This document shows, piece after piece, positions 1 to 7,674 of a DNA stretch of 10,871 nt. The stretch's first letter is position 1. Each line of letters starts with the position of its first letter. Made by a program: the position numbers and the translations under genes. The DNA comes from an uncultured Devosia sp. (GTDB lineage: Bacteria > Pseudomonadota > Alphaproteobacteria > Rhizobiales > Devosiaceae), in contig CAKTFF010000041.1 of the NCBI GenBank assembly GCA_934553185.1, positions 1 to 10,871 of the forward strand, given 5' to 3'. The notes below the pieces were generated by a model. The model searched no databases, was not told the origin of the DNA, and was given only the letters and a program-made list of their open reading frames with translations.

Positions 1-658
1 GCCCAAGATATTGCGGTGTGTTGGCGAACTGCCCAACTTCCGACAGGAACTGGGCGACCTCGACATCGGGCTGATCGCCTGCGCGCAGGCGGCGGTAAAG
101 CTTGAGGATGACCTTGTTGCCGAAAGCGATCGAAATATTGCTTTGTTCGGCCCCCAGCGCCCGGGCTTCACCCAGATCGCCAAAGGCGAGCAAGGCTTCA
201 CTGCCTTCAAACACCACTTCGCCAGCGTCCGATCGCAGCGTGCGCCCCTGCTGCATGGCCGCCATCAGCGCGCCATCGAGTTGCCGGTCAAGGGCGCTGT
301 CGATCAGCACGCCCTCGCGCTCTCCCCCCTCAAGGCGAGCCAGAACCGGCGTCAGCGGCGATAGGGCCTTGTCGTCATAGCTGGCGCTGAGCGGCATCAG
401 ATAGCGCTGCGTTTCGCCGTCGAGCGCTACATCGGCCGCCACCAGCGCATGCACGCCTGCCTCCAATTCGCCCAAGGGGATCAGGGTCACCCCTTCTATC
501 GTCTTGTCCTTGGCGCCAAACCAACGCTGCTGCGGCAGGAAGGCGGGCAGGGTACGCGTTTCGAGCACAGTTTTGTCACGGCCAGCCAGCGCTTGGAGGA
601 TCCCACCCGCCGCATCGAGCACGGCGAGGTCGGCGCTGTCCGTCTTATCCGCGCTCAT
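1..658 (-). CDS. mak: Maltokinase-type protein, N-terminal 219 residues (3' end beyond window)
   Basis: Likely phosphorylates maltose with ATP to maltose-1-phosphate, the donor used by GlgE, in the cytoplasm. The visible part shows the maltokinase N-terminal cap signature LPAFLPQQRWFGAK at residues 37-50, and AEQSN (170-174) followed by VILKLYRR (183-190), where K186 fits the nucleotide-binding lysine of the kinase fold; mycobacterial Mak has very similar AEQSN and ILK segments. The catalytic Asp region lies outside the window. The ATG (656-658) overlaps the glgE stop as ATGA, and GGGAG sits 7 bases upstream (666-670), so translation is probably coupled to glgE. In many bacteria this domain is the C-terminal half of a TreS-Mak fusion; here only about 36 residues precede the cap, so no TreS domain lies N-terminal. 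A further domain could follow downstream, beyond the left edge. Family call is fairly sure; full architecture is unknown. Confidence 0.85.
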   Translation of the reverse strand, partial: MSADKTDSADLAVLDAAGGILQALAGRDKTVLETRTLPAFLPQQRWFGAKDKTIEGVTLIPLGELEAGVHALVAADVALDGETQRYLMPLSASYDDKALSPLTPVLARLEGGEREGVLIDSALDRQLDGALMAAMQQGRTLRSDAGEVVFEGSEALLAFGDLGEARALGAEQSNISIAFGNKVILKLYRRLRAGDQPDVEVAQFLSEVGQFANTPQYLG

Positions 659-2718
659 CGTGGCGCTCCCGGCGGGATCAGGCGCCAGATGGCATAGGGC
701 TTGTAATAGGGGTCGAGGTGAATGTGCTGGTATTTGCCGTGCCAGGTGAAGTGATGGCCCGTCACCATGTCCTCGACCTCGATGGAGGCATCGTCGGGCA
801 GGCCGAACTCCCACAGTGGCAGTTCGAAGTCAGCGCCCTGTTGGTTGTGCGGGTCAAGGCACACATGGAACAGCAGGTAATCGGACCGGTCGGCCGTTCG
901 TTTGCCGTAATAAAGAATGTTCTCGTTCCAGGCATTGAAGAACCGGAGATTGGTGAAGTCCTGCAAAGCCGGATGGGTGCGGCGCAGCCGGTTGATCAGG
1001 ACGATGTCTTCGCTGATATTTCCCGGCTTGTTCAAATCCCAGGTGCGGATCTCGTACTTTTCCGAGTTGAGATATTCTTCCTTGCCCGGCACGGGCTCGG
1101 CTTCGCAGATTTCAAAGCCATTATAGAGCCCGTATGTGCCCGCCAGCGTCGCCCCGAGCACCAGGCGCGTCTGGAAGCCCGGCCGGCCGCTGTTTTGCAG
1201 ATAGCGCGGATTGATGTCGTGCGTGGTGAGGAAGAAGTTGGGCCGCATATAGTGGCGGCATTCTTCCTGGGTCAGCTCGGTCAGATACTGCTCAAGCTCC
1301 CACTTGGCATTGCGCCAGGTGAAGTAGCTGTAGCTCTGGTTGAAGCCCACTTTGGCGAGGCGCTTCATCACCTTTGGCCTTGTGAATGCTTCCGACAGAA
1401 AGATCACGTCGGGATGCTTGGCGCGCACCTCCCCGATCATCCACTCCCAGAAGGGGAAGGGCTTGGTATGGGGGTTGTCGACGCGGAAGATCTTGACCCC
1501 ATTGTCCACCCAGAGCAGCACGATGTCGCGCAGGGTAAACCAGAGACTGGGAATTGCGTCGCGGTAGAAGTGGACGTTGACGATGTCCTCGTATTTCTTG
1601 GGCGGGTTTTCGGCATATTTGATGGTGCCGTCGGGCCGCCAGTCGAACCATTCTGGATGTTCCTTGATCCAGGGATGGTCGGGCGAGCACTGGATGGCAA
1701 AGTCGAGGGCGATCTCGAGCCCATGTTCCCGCGCAGCACGCACCAGCCGGGCAAAATCCTCGAACGTGCCCAGCTTGGGCTCGATCGCCTCGTGGCCGCC
1801 ATCGGCCGAACCGATGGCGTAGGGGCTGCCCGGATCGTCCGGCGCCGGGGTCAACGTATTGTTCTTGCCCTTCTTGTTGGTTTGCCCGATCGGGTGGATG
1901 GGCGGGAAATAGAGCACATCAAAACCAAGGTCCCGAATATAGGGCAGGCGGCCGATCACATCGTCAAAGGTGCCGTGCCGGGTCGGATCATCGGTTTGCG
2001 AGCGGGGAAACAGCTCGTACCAGGCGCCGATCGCGGCCAATTTGCGGTCAACGAACACTTCGAGCACGCGCTCATACTGGCTGTAATTGGTGCGCGTCGC
2101 CGCCCGCGTCATCAGCGCCGCAACAGCGTCCGAGCTCAGCAGCCCCAGCCGCTCGACATCGGTGGTCAATGCAGCAAAAGCTGCCAGCACCCCTTTGAGC
2201 TCCGTCCGGTCGGCATCGGAACCGCGCTTGCCCGACAAAGCCGCGTCCAGCAGCCGACGGCCTTCCTCGAGCTCGAGATTGATGGCAATGCCCGCAGCGT
2301 GCTTCTTGGCGATTTCCTTGCGCCAGGTGCCGAACAGATCGCGCCAACCGGCAATCGTGTATTCGTAGAACCGGTTCTCGGGGAAAACCACGCTGGTGCG
2401 CCAGCGGTCATTTTCCCAAAAAATCATCGGCTGTTCAGACCAGGCTTGGGTGCCCTTGGGCCGGAACAGCAGGCACGCATCGATGCTTTCATGCCCGTCG
2501 CCGAAGATGTCGGCTTCCACGACGAACGCCTGGCCCACCACCGCCTTTGCCGGGAACCGCCCGCCGTCGATCTCGGGATCGATGCCCTCGATGGCGATGC
2601 GGTTGGCTGCCAATGCGGTCAGCCGATCGGGCTCAGCCCCTGTGCTGGGCGCCTCGGGCGCCGGTGCGGCGCGGGAGGGTTTTTCTTGGCTCTTGCCTGG
2701 GCGAGCACCGAACTGCAT
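655..2718 (-). CDS. glgE: Alpha-1,4-glucan:maltose-1-phosphate maltosyltransferase (GlgE, GH13)
   Basis: Transfers maltose from maltose-1-phosphate to the non-reducing end of alpha-1,4-glucan, releasing phosphate, as the polymerising step of the GlgE pathway in the cytoplasm. At 687 residues it has the usual family length. A Pro/Ala-rich tail (residues 1-35) precedes the N-terminal beta domain (about 40-225, starting RIAIEGIDPEIDGGRFP), then the GH13 barrel (about 230-575) and a C-terminal beta domain. Seen are FPPIHPIGQTNKKGKNN (271-287), the putative nucleophile D414 in FRVDNPHTKP, the acid/base E443 in FLSEAFTRP, and D501 in FFLTTHDINP; the 29-residue spacing of D414 and E443 equals that of D394/E423 in Streptomyces GlgE. 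H500 stands where GlgE proteins known to me have Pro (NTPD). An in-frame TAA 24 bases upstream makes this ATG the first usable start; no clear Shine-Dalgarno precedes it. First visible gene of the operon with mak. Confidence 0.95.
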   Translation of the reverse strand: MQFGARPGKSQEKPSRAAPAPEAPSTGAEPDRLTALAANRIAIEGIDPEIDGGRFPAKAVVGQAFVVEADIFGDGHESIDACLLFRPKGTQAWSEQPMIFWENDRWRTSVVFPENRFYEYTIAGWRDLFGTWRKEIAKKHAAGIAINLELEEGRRLLDAALSGKRGSDADRTELKGVLAAFAALTTDVERLGLLSSDAVAALMTRAATRTNYSQYERVLEVFVDRKLAAIGAWYELFPRSQTDDPTRHGTFDDVIGRLPYIRDLGFDVLYFPPIHPIGQTNKKGKNNTLTPAPDDPGSPYAIGSADGGHEAIEPKLGTFEDFARLVRAAREHGLEIALDFAIQCSPDHPWIKEHPEWFDWRPDGTIKYAENPPKKYEDIVNVHFYRDAIPSLWFTLRDIVLLWVDNGVKIFRVDNPHTKPFPFWEWMIGEVRAKHPDVIFLSEAFTRPKVMKRLAKVGFNQSYSYFTWRNAKWELEQYLTELTQEECRHYMRPNFFLTTHDINPRYLQNSGRPGFQTRLVLGATLAGTYGLYNGFEICEAEPVPGKEEYLNSEKYEIRTWDLNKPGNISEDIVLINRLRRTHPALQDFTNLRFFNAWNENILYYGKRTADRSDYLLFHVCLDPHNQQGADFELPLWEFGLPDDASIEVEDMVTGHHFTWHGKYQHIHLDPYYKPYAIWRLIPPGAPR
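666..670 (-). promoter_or_regulatory. Shine-Dalgarno of mak inside the glgE 3' end
   Basis: GGGAG on the minus strand, 7 bases before the mak ATG and within the last glgE codons. It supports the chosen mak start and translational coupling through the ATGA overlap. Confidence 0.6.
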
Positions 2719-2929
2719 GGATGTGACCCGTGGTTGGTCTTAGGACAAAACCGCAATGCTTGGGCGCGTGTTTTAGTTTCGCCCGGCCGCGAAAAGCCTA
2801 TGGCTTCTAAGATCTTGAAGCGCTGGGTAGGGCGTTGATTATTCGGCCGAAGCAACGCTCAATGCGGTGAAGCGTTGAGCGCACAACCAGCGCGATTTTC
2901 TTTAGACCTTAAGATCAAACGGGCCCCCA
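2719..2929. promoter_or_regulatory. Divergent glgE / treS control region
   Basis: This 211-bp gene-free stretch separates the 5' ends of glgE (minus) and treS (plus), so promoters for both must lie here or within the neighbouring genes. It is richer in A and T than the flanking genes and carries repeated GCGTTGA words and inverted repeats (see separate entry). For treS, TTGAGC at 2875-2880 could act as a -35 element, with only weak -10-like choices downstream (TTCTTT, 17-bp spacer; TTTAGA, 20-bp spacer). No strong Shine-Dalgarno precedes either start codon; the bases before the treS ATG are GGGCCCCCA. GGGCG/CGCCC at 2762-2784 could fold but has a 13-base loop and no T-run, so it is not called a terminator. 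The regulator is unknown. Confidence 0.6.
2853..2881. repeat. Overlapping inverted repeats, candidate operator
   Basis: Two alternative 7-bp perfect inverted repeats overlap here: CAACGCT (2853-2859) with AGCGTTG (2871-2877), and CGCTCAA (2856-2862) with TTGAGCG (2875-2881). The word GCGTTGA occurs at 2872-2878 and again, in the same direction, at 2832-2838, exactly 40 bp away, about four helical turns. The position between divergent genes and the helical phasing fit a binding site for a dimeric or cooperatively binding regulator controlling glgE and/or treS. A role in RNA folding of the treS leader is an alternative. No regulator can be named. Confidence 0.4.
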
Positions 2930-4996
2930 ATGGATAAACCTGATCCGCAATATGTCGAGTGGCTCCTCGGCCAGTCGATGCTCGCCAATGCCCGCAAGCT
3001 TGCCAGCCGCTATTCCGGCCAGGGCCGGTTCTGGCGCAATCCCTATGCCGAGGCCCGCCCGCGCGCCGCGTCGGCCCTGGCCTCGGTCTGGTTCACCGCC
3101 TATCCCGCCGCCATCGTCACGCGCGAAGGGGAAAGCGTCCTCGCGACGCTGGGCAATCCCGAACTCTGGCGCAACCTGTCGTCCATCGGCGTTCAGGCGG
3201 TGCATACCGGCCCGATGAAGGAAGCCGGTGGCATTCGCGACGGCGTCAAGACGCCGACCGTTGACGGCAATTTCGACCGTATCAGCTTCGACATCGATCC
3301 CAATTTCGGCACGCAGGACGAGTTCGTGGCGATGAGCCGCGCCGCTGCGGTCTATAATGCCATCGTGATCGATGACGTCATCCCCGCCCATACCGGCAAG
3401 GGCGCCGATTTCCGCCTGGCCGAAATGTTTCACGCCGACTATCCGGGCCTCTACCACATGGTGGAAATCCCCGAGGAGGACTGGCACCTTCTGCCGCCTA
3501 TCCCCGAAGGACGCCGCGCGGCGAACATGGCGCCGGCCAGCGTCGATGCGCTCAAGGAAAAAGGCTACATCGTCGGGCAATTGCGCCGCGTGATCTTTTT
3601 CGAGCCGGGCGTCAAGGAAACCGACTGGAGCGCCACCGATGTCGTCCTTGGCGTGGACGGTGTCGCCCGGCGCTGGGTGTATCTGCATTACTTCAAGGAA
3701 GGCCAGCCTTCGCTCAACTGGCTCGATCCATCCTTTGCCGCGCCGCAGATGGTGATCGGCGATGCGCTTCATTCCATTGACGTTCTGGGCGCCCGCGGCG
3801 TTCGGCTCGATGCCAACGGCTTCCTTGGCGTTGAAACGCAAAACAATGCCGCGGCCTGGTCCGAGGGCCATCCGCTGTCCCTTGTCGGTAACCAGATCAT
3901 TGCGGGCATGATCCGCAAGGCGGGCGGCTTCTCCTTCCAGGAGCTCAACCTTACCGTCGACGACATTGCCGATATGTCCAAGGGCGGGGCGGATCTGTCC
4001 TATGACTTCATCAACCGCCCGGCCTATCACCATGCCCTTCTGAGCGGGAAAACCGAATTCCTGCGGCTGATGCTGCGCACTGTCCACGATTTCGGCATCG
4101 ATCCGGCGTCGCTGGTTCATGCCCTTCAGAACCACGATGAACTGACCCTGGAACTGGTGCATTTCTGGACCAAACATGCCCACGAAACCTATACGTTTGA
4201 AGGGCAGACCTGGCCGGGTGCCCTGCTGCGCGAGCACCTGCGCGACAGCATGTATTTGAGCCTTACCGGTGACGCGGCGCCTTATAACTTGCGTTTCGTC
4301 GCCAATGGCGTCGCCTGCACCACCATCAGCGTCATCACCGCCGCGATCGGCATCCGCGACCTCAAGCAGATTTCAGACGAGCAGAAGGAACTGATCAAGC
4401 GCATCCACCTGCTGCTGGTGATGTTCAATGCGTTTCAGCCCGGCGTCTTCGCGCTCTCGGGCTGGGACCTGGTGGGCGCCCTGCCGCTCGATCCGGAGTC
4501 AGTCAGCGACCTAATCAAGGAAGGCGATACGCGCTGGATCGAGCGCGGCGCCTATGACCTGATCGACGTCAATCCCGAGGCGCAGCACTCCCAGGCCGGC
4601 CTGCCCAGGGCGGAGGTGCTCTACGGCCCGCTGAACCTGCAACTTCAGGATCCGCTTTCCTTTGCCAGCCGGCTCAAGCATCTGCTCAGCGTGCGGCAGG
4701 CCTATGGCCTTTATGCGGCCAAGCAGATCGCCATTCCCGATGTGCAAAATCCAAGCCTTTTGGTCATGGTGCACGAACTGCCCGACAACCGGGGCGCTCA
4801 GATCACGGCGCTCAACTTTGGCTCCGAGCCCATCGAGGAAACCATCACCCTGCCGCATATGGAAACCGGGCCGGTGGTGGACATGCTGGAGGAAACCATT
4901 GTCGGCGACCTGCAGGAAGATGGAGTCCTCACCATCAAGCTCGACGCCTATAGCGGTCAGTCCCTGCGCATCGTCGGTTCGCTACCGCCGACTTAA
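2930..4996 (+). CDS. treS: Trehalose synthase (maltose alpha-D-glucosyltransferase), P. stutzeri type, GH13
   Basis: Interconverts maltose and trehalose by intramolecular transglucosylation in the cytoplasm. The 688-residue protein resembles, from end to end, the roughly 690-residue stand-alone TreS of Pseudomonas stutzeri (N-terminus [25 protein letters not shown] at 51-64; C-terminus ending in a [15 protein letters not shown] strand) rather than the classical TreS that begins YKDAVIYQ. GH13 region I is DDVIPAH (148-154); the nucleophile is D294 in RLDANGFLG, the acid/base E338 in FSFQELN, and the stabiliser D403 in LQNHDE. No maltokinase domain is attached. The ATG agrees with family N-termini, though no Shine-Dalgarno is visible (CGGGCCCCCA precedes it). 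It diverges from glgE-mak, whose products would consume its maltose, and converges on the c-di-GMP gene. Direction in vivo (trehalose use or synthesis) cannot be told from sequence. Confidence 0.93.
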   Translation: MDKPDPQYVEWLLGQSMLANARKLASRYSGQGRFWRNPYAEARPRAASALASVWFTAYPAAIVTREGESVLATLGNPELWRNLSSIGVQAVHTGPMKEAGGIRDGVKTPTVDGNFDRISFDIDPNFGTQDEFVAMSRAAAVYNAIVIDDVIPAHTGKGADFRLAEMFHADYPGLYHMVEIPEEDWHLLPPIPEGRRAANMAPASVDALKEKGYIVGQLRRVIFFEPGVKETDWSATDVVLGVDGVARRWVYLHYFKEGQPSLNWLDPSFAAPQMVIGDALHSIDVLGARGVRLDANGFLGVETQNNAAAWSEGHPLSLVGNQIIAGMIRKAGGFSFQELNLTVDDIADMSKGGADLSYDFINRPAYHHALLSGKTEFLRLMLRTVHDFGIDPASLVHALQNHDELTLELVHFWTKHAHETYTFEGQTWPGALLREHLRDSMYLSLTGDAAPYNLRFVANGVACTTISVITAAIGIRDLKQISDEQKELIKRIHLLLVMFNAFQPGVFALSGWDLVGALPLDPESVSDLIKEGDTRWIERGAYDLIDVNPEAQHSQAGLPRAEVLYGPLNLQLQDPLSFASRLKHLLSVRQAYGLYAAKQIAIPDVQNPSLLVMVHELPDNRGAQITALNFGSEPIEETITLPHMETGPVVDMLEETIVGDLQEDGVLTIKLDAYSGQSLRIVGSLPPT

Positions 4997-4998
4997 GG

Positions 4999-5015
4999 GG
5001 CGGCGTGTCCCGCCG
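4999..5015. terminator. Weak hairpin between convergent treS and the c-di-GMP gene
   Basis: The 32-bp gap between the two stop codons can fold as CGGCG (5001-5005) with CGCCG (5011-5015), or GGCGG (4999-5003) with CCGCC (5010-5014). It is GC-rich and well placed as a bidirectional terminator, but no T-run follows on either strand, so the call is weak. Confidence 0.25.
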
Positions 5016-5028
5016 TGCCGGCCCTGGA

Positions 5029-7392
5029 TCAGGCGATATGTCTCTGGTCCACGCCAAGGAGGAACTTGTCCATCAGTTCCGTGGCGGGCACGGCGCGGCT
5101 GACCAGGTAGCCCTGGATCTGGTGGCAGCCATTGGCTGCCGCAAAAGCCCTTTGTTCAATGGTCTCGACCCCCTCGGCGGTGACCGTCATCCGCAGCTTG
5201 GTCGCAAGCGTCACGATGGCTTGCACAATGGCGACGCTGTCTTCGTCATGCGGCACGTTCTGCACGAAGGAGCGGTCGATCTTGAGCTTGTTGAAGGGAA
5301 AGCGGCGCAGGTAGTTCAGCGATGAATAGCCGGTGCCGAAATCATCAAGCGAAATGCGCACGCCCAAAGCCTGCAACTGGCGCAGGTTGTTGTAGGTCGT
5401 GTCATTGTCCTTGATCAGCGAGGTTTCGGTGACTTCGAGTTCGAGCAGATGCGCGCGCATGCCGGTTTCCGCCAGCACGGCTTCGACCAGATCGGGCAAA
5501 AGGCTGTTCTGCAACTGAACGGCGGACAGGTTGACCGCAACGGTGATATTGCCCGGCCAGGTGGCCGCTTCCCGGCAGGCCGTGCGCAGCACCCATTCCC
5601 CGATCGGGCCGATCAGGCCGACCTCTTCAGCCAGCGGAATGAATTGATCGGGCGGCACCATGCCGCGTGTGGGGTGCTGCCAGCGCAGCAGCGCTTCGGC
5701 CCCGCTCAGCCGGCCGGTCAGCGGGCTGACCTGCGGCTGATAATGGAGCGTGAACCCGCCCGAGGCGAGTGCCTGCTGCAGATCGGTTTCCATCTGCCGG
5801 CGCTGCTGGACCCGCTCATGCATGGCCGCCTCGTAGAAGCGAAAGCCGGCGCCACCATCCTCCTTGGCGCGATAAAGCGCCAGGTCGGCATTGCGCGACA
5901 GGTCCTCGTGGTCGCCGAAAGCTGAAGACGCTACCGCGATGCCGACGCTTGCCTTGACCTCGATGGAGTGGACGCCAATGACGAAAGCGCTGCGGTGGGC
6001 GTCCACAAGGCGCCGTGCGACCTCTGCTGCAGCATTGGCATCGCCCCGCACGATGACCGCGAATTCATCGCCGCCCAGGCGTCCCACGAAGTCGTCCGGT
6101 CCCACCTGTGCTTGGAGGCGCCACGCCACTTGCTTGAGCAATTCATCGCCAACAAAGTGCCCCAGCGTGTCATTGACCCATTTGAACCGATCAAGGTCGA
6201 GCAGCAGGAATGCAAAGCCACGCCCCCCTTCATCCCCTTCCGTGGTCAGCGCCTGCATTCTTTCGATGACGCTCAAGCGGTTGGGGAGGCCGGTCAGCAT
6301 ATCGGTATAGGCCAAAGCCCGCATGCGGGATTCGGTGCGCATCCGCTCGCGTTGATCGCGGACAGCGATGATCCGCTGCGTTTTCGCGCCCAGGGCCACT
6401 TCGCTGCGCAGGATGCGCACGGGAATGGTGTTGTTGTCCCGGCGAACAAGTTGGGCTTCGCTTTCTTCCAGCAGCGGCAGCTTTTCCGGATCGGCGTCGC
6501 CGAACAGAAAAGCCAGCGGCTTACCCTCGATCTGGGCGCGACTATGCCCCGACAACCGTTCAAGGCTCGCATTGATGCTGGTGATCTGCCCGTCGGCAAA
6601 GACCACAATGCCTTCCACGGTCAAATCGGCCAGTTCAGACAGCCGCTTGGCATCGGCAAAGCGTTGCCTCCTGGCGGCGACGGAAAAGCGCAGCCCGAGT
6701 AAAGCCAGCAAAAGAAGGGCAACGGAAACGGCTGCAACGATCGGGGCAACGATTTGCGCCGGCAGCGCAAAGGGAGGAAAGCGCACATCGGGGTCTGGCA
6801 CGATGGTGAGCGCAGACATGCCGCCAAAGTGCATGATGGCGATGCCGAGCAACAGCATCGGCGTCGCGAACCCCCGCAAATTCTTGCGACGCAGGCCCGA
6901 TACAACAAGCGCCACGCCAAAGGTGACGGTACCCAAAAGCGCGGTAATCGAGGCCAGCGGCAGGTCAAAGCTCTGCCGAGCCCGAACCAGATAGGAGGCC
7001 TGTCCCATATAATGAAGCAGCACGATGCTGACGCCCACCACCAGCCCGCCGGCAAAACGGCGACGGATGTCGTGCTGGCCGATGGTGATGGACATGCCCG
7101 CGGCGATCCCCACCACCGTCACCACCAGCGACAGCACGGTCAGCACGGGATCAAACGCAAATTGCAGGCCTGGCCGATAAGCCAGGAGGCCGATCATATG
7201 CGTGGCCCACGCGGTTGCTGCCGCAGCAATGATCGCGGTCAGGCCCCAAAGGCGACGCTTTGTGCCCCTGCTGCGGACCGCGTGCTTGGAAAGGAGGAAC
7301 GAGGCATAGACCCCAACCAGGCAAACCAGGGCAGCCATGGCCAGCAAGCGCTGATCATGCGCGTCTTGTATGCAGGCAAGAACATAGTCCAT
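5029..7392 (-). CDS. Membrane MHYT-PAS-GGDEF-EAL cyclic-di-GMP enzyme
   Basis: A dual-domain signalling protein expected to make and/or degrade c-di-GMP at the inner membrane. Of 787 residues, about 1-240 form seven hydrophobic segments with MHYT-type motifs ATHMIG (63-68), LLHYMG (125-130) and IMHFGGM (186-192), a proposed sensor of O2, CO or NO through bound metal. A PAS domain spans about 250-345. The GGDEF domain (about 358-520) starts YTDMLTGLPNR and has an intact GGDEF at 440-444. The EAL domain (about 535-780) keeps the expected metal and catalytic residues: E566 (EAL), N621, E653 and E656 (EVTE), D683-D684 (DDFGTGYSS), K704, E740 (AEGVE) and Q760 (QGY). The inhibitory I-site RxxD is absent: GPDD (431-434) occupies its place. 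Both activities look possible; which dominates is unknown. GGAGGAG lies 7 bases before the ATG. Monocistronic as far as seen. Confidence 0.93.
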   Translation of the reverse strand: MDYVLACIQDAHDQRLLAMAALVCLVGVYASFLLSKHAVRSRGTKRRLWGLTAIIAAAATAWATHMIGLLAYRPGLQFAFDPVLTVLSLVVTVVGIAAGMSITIGQHDIRRRFAGGLVVGVSIVLLHYMGQASYLVRARQSFDLPLASITALLGTVTFGVALVVSGLRRKNLRGFATPMLLLGIAIMHFGGMSALTIVPDPDVRFPPFALPAQIVAPIVAAVSVALLLLALLGLRFSVAARRQRFADAKRLSELADLTVEGIVVFADGQITSINASLERLSGHSRAQIEGKPLAFLFGDADPEKLPLLEESEAQLVRRDNNTIPVRILRSEVALGAKTQRIIAVRDQRERMRTESRMRALAYTDMLTGLPNRLSVIERMQALTTEGDEGGRGFAFLLLDLDRFKWVNDTLGHFVGDELLKQVAWRLQAQVGPDDFVGRLGGDEFAVIVRGDANAAAEVARRLVDAHRSAFVIGVHSIEVKASVGIAVASSAFGDHEDLSRNADLALYRAKEDGGAGFRFYEAAMHERVQQRRQMETDLQQALASGGFTLHYQPQVSPLTGRLSGAEALLRWQHPTRGMVPPDQFIPLAEEVGLIGPIGEWVLRTACREAATWPGNITVAVNLSAVQLQNSLLPDLVEAVLAETGMRAHLLELEVTETSLIKDNDTTYNNLRQLQALGVRISLDDFGTGYSSLNYLRRFPFNKLKIDRSFVQNVPHDEDSVAIVQAIVTLATKLRMTVTAEGVETIEQRAFAAANGCHQIQGYLVSRAVPATELMDKFLLGVDQRHIA

Positions 7393-7399
7393 GGGGCGT

Positions 7400-7406
7400 C
7401 TCCTCC
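7400..7406 (-). promoter_or_regulatory. Strong Shine-Dalgarno of the MHYT-PAS-GGDEF-EAL gene
   Basis: GGAGGAG on the minus strand, 7 bases before the ATG at 7390-7392. It fixes that start and is the best ribosome site in the window. Confidence 0.75.
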
Positions 7407-7456
7407 CCGCACCCTTTCATGGCGAGGAGAACATTGCGTTAGGCCAACTGGTTAAA

Positions 7457-7473
7457 AGCCATCGAACATGGCT
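7457..7473. repeat. Perfect 6-bp inverted repeat, operator or minus-strand terminator
   Basis: AGCCAT-CGAAC-ATGGCT is a perfect 17-bp dyad 65 bp upstream of the c-di-GMP gene. On the minus strand the hairpin runs into a T-run (ATGGCTTTTAA), as in an intrinsic terminator, which could stop readthrough from the LuxR-type gene before the c-di-GMP gene. As DNA it could equally be an operator for the c-di-GMP gene. The stem is only half GC, so either reading is tentative. Confidence 0.4.
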
Positions 7474-7540
7474 GATAACATTTGTTCCGCAGGCCAGAAG
7501 TCCGCAGCGTGGCCTTTGCGCGTCCAGCGCGCCGACACGT

Positions 7541-7558
7541 ATTTCTACTGATGTAGAT
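7541..7558 (+). repeat. Solitary Cas12a-repeat-like element
   Basis: ATTTCTACTGATGTAGAT contains a perfect 5-bp dyad, TCTAC-TGAT-GTAGA. It differs in one loop base from the last 17 bases of the Francisella Cas12a CRISPR repeat (TTTCTACTGTTGTAGAT), quoted from general knowledge. Only one copy is seen and no cas gene is present, so this is not a CRISPR array. It may be an operator, a CRISPR-repeat-like regulatory RNA, or chance. Confidence 0.4.
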
Positions 7559-7674
7559 TTGCCCCGTATCGCTTACCACTTTGCTGGGTGCCAAGCGAGG
7601 AACCTGTCGAAATCCCCTATATGCCGCTCACCAAGTCTCGGCATCAGGCAGCCCGCCGATCGGAAGCAGAAGCG

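Noticed and set aside
718..2838. A 706-codon open frame on the plus strand, fully antisense to glgE and running past its start
   Set aside because: Its translation matches no family I know, it is exactly antisense to a clear GlgE, and long antisense frames are a common by-product of strong GC third-position bias.
2915..4237. A 440-codon open frame on the minus strand opposite treS
   Set aside because: Same reason: it is a shadow of the treS codon pattern with low-complexity His/Asp/Gly-rich translation and no recognisable domain.
5968..6702. A 244-codon plus-strand frame opposite the GGDEF region
   Set aside because: It is antisense to intact catalytic motifs of the c-di-GMP gene and has no protein family features of its own.
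7500..7535. Short GC-rich palindromes (such as GCGC-GTCCA-GCGC) as terminators
   Set aside because: No T-run on either strand, and short GC palindromes are expected by chance in this base composition.
7541..7600. CRISPR array beginning at the Cas12a-like element
   Set aside because: No second repeat copy follows at spacer distance and no cas gene is in the window, so only a solitary element can be reported.
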